From contig JAJEKV010000217.1 in NCBI GenBank assembly GCA_021234155.1, positions 748,001 to 812,000 of the forward strand: a stretch of 64,000 nucleotides of DNA, read 5' to 3'. The notes under the pieces are model-generated. The model ran no database searches and was not told the DNA's origin. It was given only the letters and a program-made list of their open reading frames with translations. Shown here piece by piece: positions 58,575-64,000 of this stretch (positions within the stretch are counted from its first letter, which is position 1; each line of letters starts with the position of its first letter). This DNA comes from Isoetes taiwanensis. Taxonomy: Eukaryota; Streptophyta; Lycopodiopsida; Isoetales; Isoetaceae. A program made the position numbers and the translations under genes.

Positions 58575-58875
58575 TGGCTATGAGAGAGTGACCCCTCACA
58601 GAGTGTGCCTAGACCTTTAGCTAAAATTTAGCTCGAGGCTCTCGCGCACTATGTGAGTGTTTGACCATGATTCACCCAGAAAGATGCATAATTAGAGTAA
58701 TCTGATAGCATAAGGTAGTTTAGAATCCGATTTTAAGCTAGGAAAAAATGTCAAACCCCTAAGAAAGTGTCTAAAAAATATAAAATAGAGTAAAAAAAGA
58801 GTGACCCCTCACAGAGTGCGCCTGGGGCCCTAGCTAAAATTTAGCTCAACCCTCTTGGATGCTGTGTGAGTGGTG
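58575..58875 (+). repeat. Direct repeat (about 75 bp, twice)
   Basis: GAGTGACCCCTCACAGAGTG, then TAGCTAAAATTTAGCTC and a CTCTnGnnnnCTnTGTGAGTG end, at about 58584-58657 and again at about 58799-58873. Located between the PBS and the H3-like gene. Confidence 0.7.
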
Positions 58876-58983
58876 GCAGTGAATTTTATCTAAAGGAATC
58901 AAATATTTTAATCCAACAAACACTAATGTTTTAAATAATGGGATAACATGAAAATTGCAGGTCGAAACCCTAAAACTCACAGA

Positions 58984-58993
58984 TCTATAAATA
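58984..58993 (+). promoter_or_regulatory. TATA box upstream of the H3-like gene
   Basis: CTATAAATAG about 110 bp before the ATG at 59100, well downstream of the LTR. It suggests a promoter of its own. Confidence 0.5.
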
Positions 58994-59099
58994 GACATTT
59001 AGGGTTCCTCATTCTCACCATACTCCTTCAACTTGTTGTGCTCCGACCAACAAGGCAATTTTTAGGTGCTCGGAAGGTGATCAGACTATTTCAAAATAT

Positions 59100-60799
59100 A
59101 TGGTCTGCACCAAACAAACTGCTAGGGTTATTACGGAACATGGATCAATCAGCGTCCAGGTCCTCGCCGTCGGAACAGAAAGCGAGGGAGGCCAAGAACG
59201 CACCAGAACAGAAGGATCCCAAAACCCAAGCCCAGATCAACTAAACCATGAGCATGAGCAACACCAGCAGAATCCTGACCAGCAAGAGAATCCCGAGCAA
59301 CACCAGCAGAATCCTGACCAGCAAGAGAATCCCGAGAGCAGGACGGGGATCAGGAGGATGATGAGGAGCAACACCCTGCAATTGCAGAGAGGGAGGCTCG
59401 TTGTCACATGAGAATCAGCCAGAGAATGAGAGAAGCAAAGTAAAGAAGACTAGCAGAGAAGAAACTCCTAAGGCAAAGGGAAGAGAAGGGCAATGACCCA
59501 CTCCCGGCAAAGAAACTTGCAAGGAAGACAAAGAAGACACCCAACAAAGGGATGAAGATCACTGAGAGGGAACCCAATAGACCTGCATCTTCCTCTTCAG
59601 AAACGGACTCAGACGATGATACTTGGAGAATACCCCACCATATGGAAGGAACAGGACCCTTCAACCCATATAATCAAGAAGTAGCGGCCCAGAAATTAAT
59701 TACTTATTCAGCCATAATGGCTTTAGCTAAAGTTGCCTGAAACTAATCCCATTCAAATTTTCCCTGTCATACTTTCTAGCGTTTAGCTAAACTAACCCAA
59801 AAATTTCTGAGATGCGGGCACAGAAAACTTCAAGCTAAAATTATTATACTTTTTCCCCCTTGTTTCCATTTAGTTAAGTCATTTTTTTGTGTGGAAACAT
59901 GCTAATAAAATGCCAACTAACTAAGTCTAGGCATCAAATTATTCAATGGATGCTAGGAAATAAATATTAAGCATATATTTCTTATTACCTAGAATTACTT
60001 AAGCTAGACTAGCCCGAAACTCATTCCAAAAATTTCTATGGTTTAGCTAAATGTTACAAATTTCCATACTCTTACTTTCTAGTGTTTGGCTAAAGAGCTC
60101 AAACATTGATGTAGGCGTAGAAAAAGTTAAGCTAAAATTATTATTATTTTCAACATTTTTTCCATTTACTTTAGCCAACATTTTTTAAAAATGTGCTAAA
60201 ATATCGCCAAATTGCTAAATTTGCCCTTAAATTATTCCATGGTAGCGGCACCACCTCCCTACCCAGCCTGGCCTAAACCAGCCGCAGACCCCAAAAAGCT
60301 AAACAAGCTGGCACGGGAATCCTATGTACTCAAGCACGAGGCGAGAGTACAAGAAGAAGATGGCAGAGTATAAAGAGTACATGAAGATGTACGAAGCTTA
60401 CGCCAAGTACTATGAAGAGCACAAGATTCGGTGTGCCGAAGGAGAAAGGCCCACAAAGGAAATTTCTTGAAGCCACTGCCGAAAAGGCCGGTACTATCAA
60501 AAAAGCCCATTAAGAGGAGCAGCCACTCATACTTTGCAAAAGTTGCTCGGGAGATTCGGCACTTCCCGAGGAGCTATGGATTTCTGATCTCAAGACGCTT
60601 TTGCAAGATAGACCCATGAGATTTCAACAAGGAGAAACGAGTAACAGATGACATGTTGCTCGCATTGCAGGACGCAGCGGAGCAGAAGCTGGTGCAGCAT
60701 TTTGAAGATTCTCTAGCATGTGCTCTTCATGTGAAAAGAGTTACTTGCATGCCTAGAGACATGAAGCTGGCCAGGTTTATTAAGAAGGAAGATTGCTAG
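59100..60799 (+). pseudogene. Divergent histone H3 / CENH3-like gene in two separated parts
   Basis: The frame 59100-59411 opens MVCTKQTARVITEHGS, i.e. the H3 tail start (TKQTAR kept), then a long Gln/Asn/Pro tail with a duplicated HQQNPDQQENPE. The histone fold lies at 60431-60799: SHSYFAKVAREIRHF (alpha-N; REIRHF is typical of plant CENH3, REIRKY of canonical H3), SYGFLISRRF (alpha-1), an in-frame TGA (60617-60619), then [19 protein letters not shown] (alpha-2) and [20 protein letters not shown] (alpha-3), ending KKEDC-stop. By my hand alignment about 24 of 45 residues over alpha-2/alpha-3 equal canonical H3. Between lie a basic/acidic region in another frame (59414-59740), an A+T-rich intron-like stretch with an internal duplication, and a Lys/Tyr-rich helix (KMAEYKEYMKMYEAYAKYY). 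Either a broken CENH3-like gene or one with introns. Confidence 0.65.
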
Positions 60800-60867
60800 A
60801 TCATGTACATACAATTTTTTGTACTATAAAAGTTGTTTAATCTAAGTTGTGGACTGTAATAATGTCC

Positions 60868-61095
60868 TTAATGTTTTTGGGTTGCCGGGGGCAAGCCCTT
60901 GTTGAGGTGGGTTTATGGCATATGCTAGGTATATGCCAATATATACCCAGAATATGCCAATGACTGCTAAAAACCCATCATAGGCTGTAAATGTTAGGTT
61001 GCCCCTGTTGCTGGAGAGGAACTGTGGAAACCGGGAACCGGTGCTCGCTCCTTGCTCGATTCTTGCATTTCCGGCCCTTATAATTGGAGCACGGA
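60868..61095 (+). repeat. ~220-bp dispersed repeat, copy C
   Basis: Third copy, same orientation, lacking about 7 bases in the first stem (GGGTTGCCGGGGGCAAGCCC) and part of the GCTCGAGGCTGCA region, but sharing the end TTCTTGCATTTCCGGCCC with copy B. It sits between the end of the H3-like gene and the methyltransferase region. Confidence 0.75.
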
Positions 61096-61654
61096 GGGTT
61101 CTGGCTCTCTTCTTCCCGGAAATAGGTGCTTCATCTTCTTCCATGCCATTTTCGTTTTCTACTTTGGTGGTTTTCTTTATGGTTTTTTCCATCATGGAAG
61201 TATATGGATACTCTTACGATTTTTTTGTTTCGACAAAGCAGAAAAGTTGAAGCAGATGAAGGCTTCATGTATTTTGTCCTAGGGCTCGTGTATTTCTGAT
61301 TTATTTCTTGCATTCCAGTTGCAGAGGTTTCCCCGTTTTGTAAAAGTTTCAATCGGCTGGCCCAGATGTAGCCCTAATACAAATTCGTGCATTTCTAATT
61401 TTTTCTTTTCTTTGGATTCCGGTAAGCAGAGGAGAGGTTCCGTCAATTTATAGACGCTTGCAGCTCACCAAATTTGAGGTTATGGATCACTCTCTTTCAG
61501 AAGTTGGTCACTGGGAAACTACCGAGAGGGATTTACTGTAATAACAAGGTTAAGCGATGTGAGCTTGGCATCTAAGAAAGCATAAAAAACATGTAAGCTT
61601 CTTTTGAATAAGACTTAGTTTTTATTTTTATCTTCTAGAGCTCACATTCATTGC
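61096..61654. other. No gene recognised
   Basis: About 560 bp of A+T-rich DNA between repeat copy C and the possible upstream methyltransferase exon. Short frames without domains. Confidence 0.4.
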
Positions 61655-61885
61655 ATGGTTGGTGCATTGTCAAGGTTGGACATAACGGATTTACCTTCTT
61701 TCAAGCTTGGGGCCACTAATAGATTTGTGTCAAGATTTTTAAGTTCTCTGTTAATGGCTATCTTCAGCTTCTACTTTAAGTTTTACACAAGCGGAGATGG
61801 TTTTGATGTGTTGTTCATAAAAGCACCTTGTGGGGCTGCTTGTAGAGGTTGTAGAGATCGAAAGATTTGTTCAAAAGCACTACAG
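61655..61885 (+). CDS. Possible upstream exon of the methyltransferase gene
   Basis: Open frame ending CSKALQ at a good donor (CAG|GTAGGT, 61885/61886); possible acceptors are TTATCTTCTAG (61638) or GCTATCTTCAG. The segment FYTSGDGFDV vaguely recalls the FYVRGDG motif of METTL2/6/8-type tRNA m3C methyltransferases, which in some plants are fused to a second methyltransferase domain like the one downstream. The match is weak and may be chance. Confidence 0.3.
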
Positions 61886-62520
61886 GTAGGTCTAATATTA
61901 TGTTCCAATAGCCATATCTCACTTGGACAAAATGATAGTCTATGTTATTATGTTTTCACAGGTCTTGTGGTATGTAGATCCATGTAATGGCTTGTTGATT
62001 TAGATTTCACGTTTTAAGGTTTAGAGTGTAGCTCGTTTATTCTTTGTAGACATCTGGCTGACATCTTTTATTGCACCACGAGAGTTCCAGTTAACTATTA
62101 TTTGAAGCTTTATGCTTCATGAAAAAGAATTATGCCATCTTGTGCCTTCTCTTTTAAAGTGCATGTATTGGCAGTTCAGTAGTTTGCTTAGACAAATAAG
62201 CATTTTGCAAAGCTCTATTTCCTTTCTTGCCAATGCCAAACATTCTCTGACTGGTCCTTTCCAAATTGATAAATTATTGACAAGAGTGCAGAAATAGTGA
62301 GTCCCCAAAAAGTGTATACTGCATTGCTTCTTTATTTGTACGCTCAAATATATTTGTACAACAATATATTTTATTTCCAGTTTGGAGTAGTGGTTATTAA
62401 GAATTCTTGTGTTTTGAAAATCTAAATGTTCTGCATGTTTTGAGTCCATCTTTACATGCACAAACTAAATCTCAGAATATAAGTACATACACAAACTGAA
62501 TCTATTTTGTCATTTTCCAG

Positions 62521-63096
62521 GATTTGCTGGTGCCAATTGATGGGTACCTTATTAAGGTCAAGTCCCTTTCAAAGGAAAACCAGCATGTTATTGAAAGTAC
62601 AGGTTTAATACTTTGGGAATCTGCATGCTTGTTCTCCCATGTATTGGTGAGAACAGCATTTGTGAAGAGCAAAAATGTTCTTGAACTGGGTTGTGGAGCC
62701 ACAGGTATATGCTCTCTGATTGCTTCACTAACGGCTGAAAAGGTACTTGCAACAGATGGAGACCCAACATCCCTAAATATGCTTGAAAATAACCTTAGAG
62801 CTAATGAACATCTTTTCCCTGTAAAGATTTCTTGTCTAAGGCTGAGATGGGATAACGTTGAAGATATCCATTCAATAAAAGCAACAAATAGGGACGGTTT
62901 TAACGTGATTTTTGGCACAGATGTAACTTATGCAGAAACTGCAATATACCCGTTGTTTCAAACCTCAAGGAATTTACTTGTAAAGCATGTTGTCGGGGAG
63001 CCTGAACCACTACTTGTACTGTGCCATATGACAAGAAGGGTTTCTGAACCAGAGATAGTGATTGCTGCGGGGGAATGTGGTTTTTTGCTGACATAA
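62521..63096 (+). CDS. Methyltransferase-16-type (METTL/FAM86-like) domain, C-terminal exon
   Basis: Starts at an acceptor (CATTTTCCAG) with DLLVPIDGYLIKVKSL, then IESTGLILWESACLFSHV, the SAM-binding VLELGCGATGICSLIA, ATDGDPTSLNMLENNLRAN, and the post-II region FNVIFGTDVTYAETAIYPLF, LLVLCHMTRRVSEPEIV. The order matches class I, family 16 methyltransferases, which in plants also occur as the C-terminal half of TRM140-like proteins. It stops after GECGFLLT at a TAA; the same frame reads on with RWSIGM, resembling the usual RLVDKWP-type continuation, so the stop may be a lesion. No ATG opens the domain, so upstream exons are needed; only a weak candidate is seen. Substrate unknown (protein or tRNA). 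Confidence 0.75.
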   Translation, partial: DLLVPIDGYLIKVKSLSKENQHVIESTGLILWESACLFSHVLVRTAFVKSKNVLELGCGATGICSLIASLTAEKVLATDGDPTSLNMLENNLRANEHLFPVKISCLRLRWDNVEDIHSIKATNRDGFNVIFGTDVTYAETAIYPLFQTSRNLLVKHVVGEPEPLLVLCHMTRRVSEPEIVIAAGECGFLLT

Positions 63097-63266
63097 AGAT
63101 GGTCAATTGGGATGTCATACGAAGAATTATGTATTGCCCTCGGGTTCCTGAACGTAGACAAAGTTGCATCAATCTTAACATTTTCGAATTTAATACATCT
63201 GCTGTGCTTCACAAGGAAAACTTAATTCTTTGTTTTAACCATTTACTTATGTCGTCCTATGAATAG

Positions 63267-64000
63267 CATACACAACCCAAGGGATAGAAACCCAAATTAT
63301 TTGCCATGACATTTTGCATTTCCATATCTTTAAAGATGTCTTAGAACAGTGCAATTTACATAAATATGAACATGTATAAAGTTTTAATTCATTGCACAGA
63401 CTGCAAAACTCTTTCCATTTAACAAAACCATAAATGGCGCATTTGGCTAATGCATGTAAATAAAGAAAAGAGTGTGTACTATTAACTGGTGACTGATATG
63501 CTTTGGTTTTATTAGATTGTTACCTGATGCATAAGTTGAAGGCAAAGGTCTCTCCCGTCCTATTTATTTAGCTCTCTATTTTATTGATAGCATTCCCACA
63601 TGTGGCTTCTCACCGAAAAGGAGTCAGGTTCTTCAAGGCATTTTATCCAGTCCTGTAATTTTCTTAGAGGTATTATGTGCAGTATACAGATATATCCAGA
63701 AGTTCATGGAAGTCAAGAATTGCCTATGTGCTTGTGTTATCAGGACAACATATGAGCGAGGTGCAGGCTCCAAGGCCTTGCCAGAAATAACAAAAGAACA
63801 CAGATACAAGTCCAGAGGTACCATGATAAAAAGCCAAGATTTAAATGACAGGAGGATTACGATGGCGAAGAATCAATGTTAAACAAAGCAAACAATATCA
63901 TAATTGAGATTATCGGCCAGTGCTTTTAGAGGCCAGCGATGGTCATCGTTTCTTGCAGATCGGCCTCAACAATGCTCCTAGATCTATATGTGTACCACAA
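63267..64000. other. No gene recognised at the right edge
   Basis: Last ~730 bp. A minus-strand frame at 63633-63824 has no domain. Nothing else supported. Confidence 0.4.

Noticed and set aside
58948-59244. 98-residue frame overlapping the H3-like start
   Set aside because: Alternative frame over the same DNA; the frame opening at 59100 has the H3 tail motif, this one has nothing recognisable.

Overview
This is a nuclear window from a land plant. It holds an A-type cytochrome P450 with one intron, a five-exon BTB-TAZ gene, a long intronless PLS-class PPR gene, an eIF3f gene start behind a telo-box promoter, and dense plant transposons. The mixture (large intergenic space, degraded nested elements, PPR style) suggests a fern or another large-genome, perhaps seed-free, vascular plant. 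That is an impression only. Coding transposons carry many frameshifts and stops, so most are dead or the assembly is noisy.

Layout. 1-19765: a Ty3/gypsy chromovirus (gag, protease, RT, RNase H, integrase, chromodomain, polypurine tract, 1673-bp 3' LTR). Its RNase H is split by a 12.9-kb insertion (2492-15367) with imperfect terminal inverted repeats. The insertion is built almost wholly from tandem repeats: a self-complementary 19/38-bp minisatellite, ~820-bp, ~311-bp and ~800-bp units, and a long inverted repeat. The chromovirus LTR ends inside a minus-strand Helitron Rep gene (19766-21547). 23762-24127: first two exons of eIF3f (minus) with an in-frame stop. 24556-26189: P450 gene. 26190-37860: mostly repeats and relics (hAT dimerisation domain, one HGSNAT-like exon, two copies of a ~220-bp repeat). 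37868-45238 (minus): a Crypton-like tyrosine recombinase followed on the same strand by a broken gene resembling TNP2-type transposases. 46172-46452: Gly/Tyr-rich hnRNP-like tail (minus). 48378-50951: PPR protein. 51916-53977: BTB-TAZ protein (minus). 57622-58379: truncated LTR plus primer-binding site, followed at 59100-60799 by a divergent, probably broken histone H3/CENH3-like gene. 62521-63096: methyltransferase-16-type domain.

The intact-looking host genes are the P450, PPR and BTB-TAZ genes, and they show no sign of working together. The most unusual items are the Crypton-like recombinase next to a second transposase-like gene, the H3/CENH3-like sequence just downstream of an LTR and PBS, and the repeat-built 12.9-kb insertion. 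All gene identities come from reading motifs by eye; no database search was possible.
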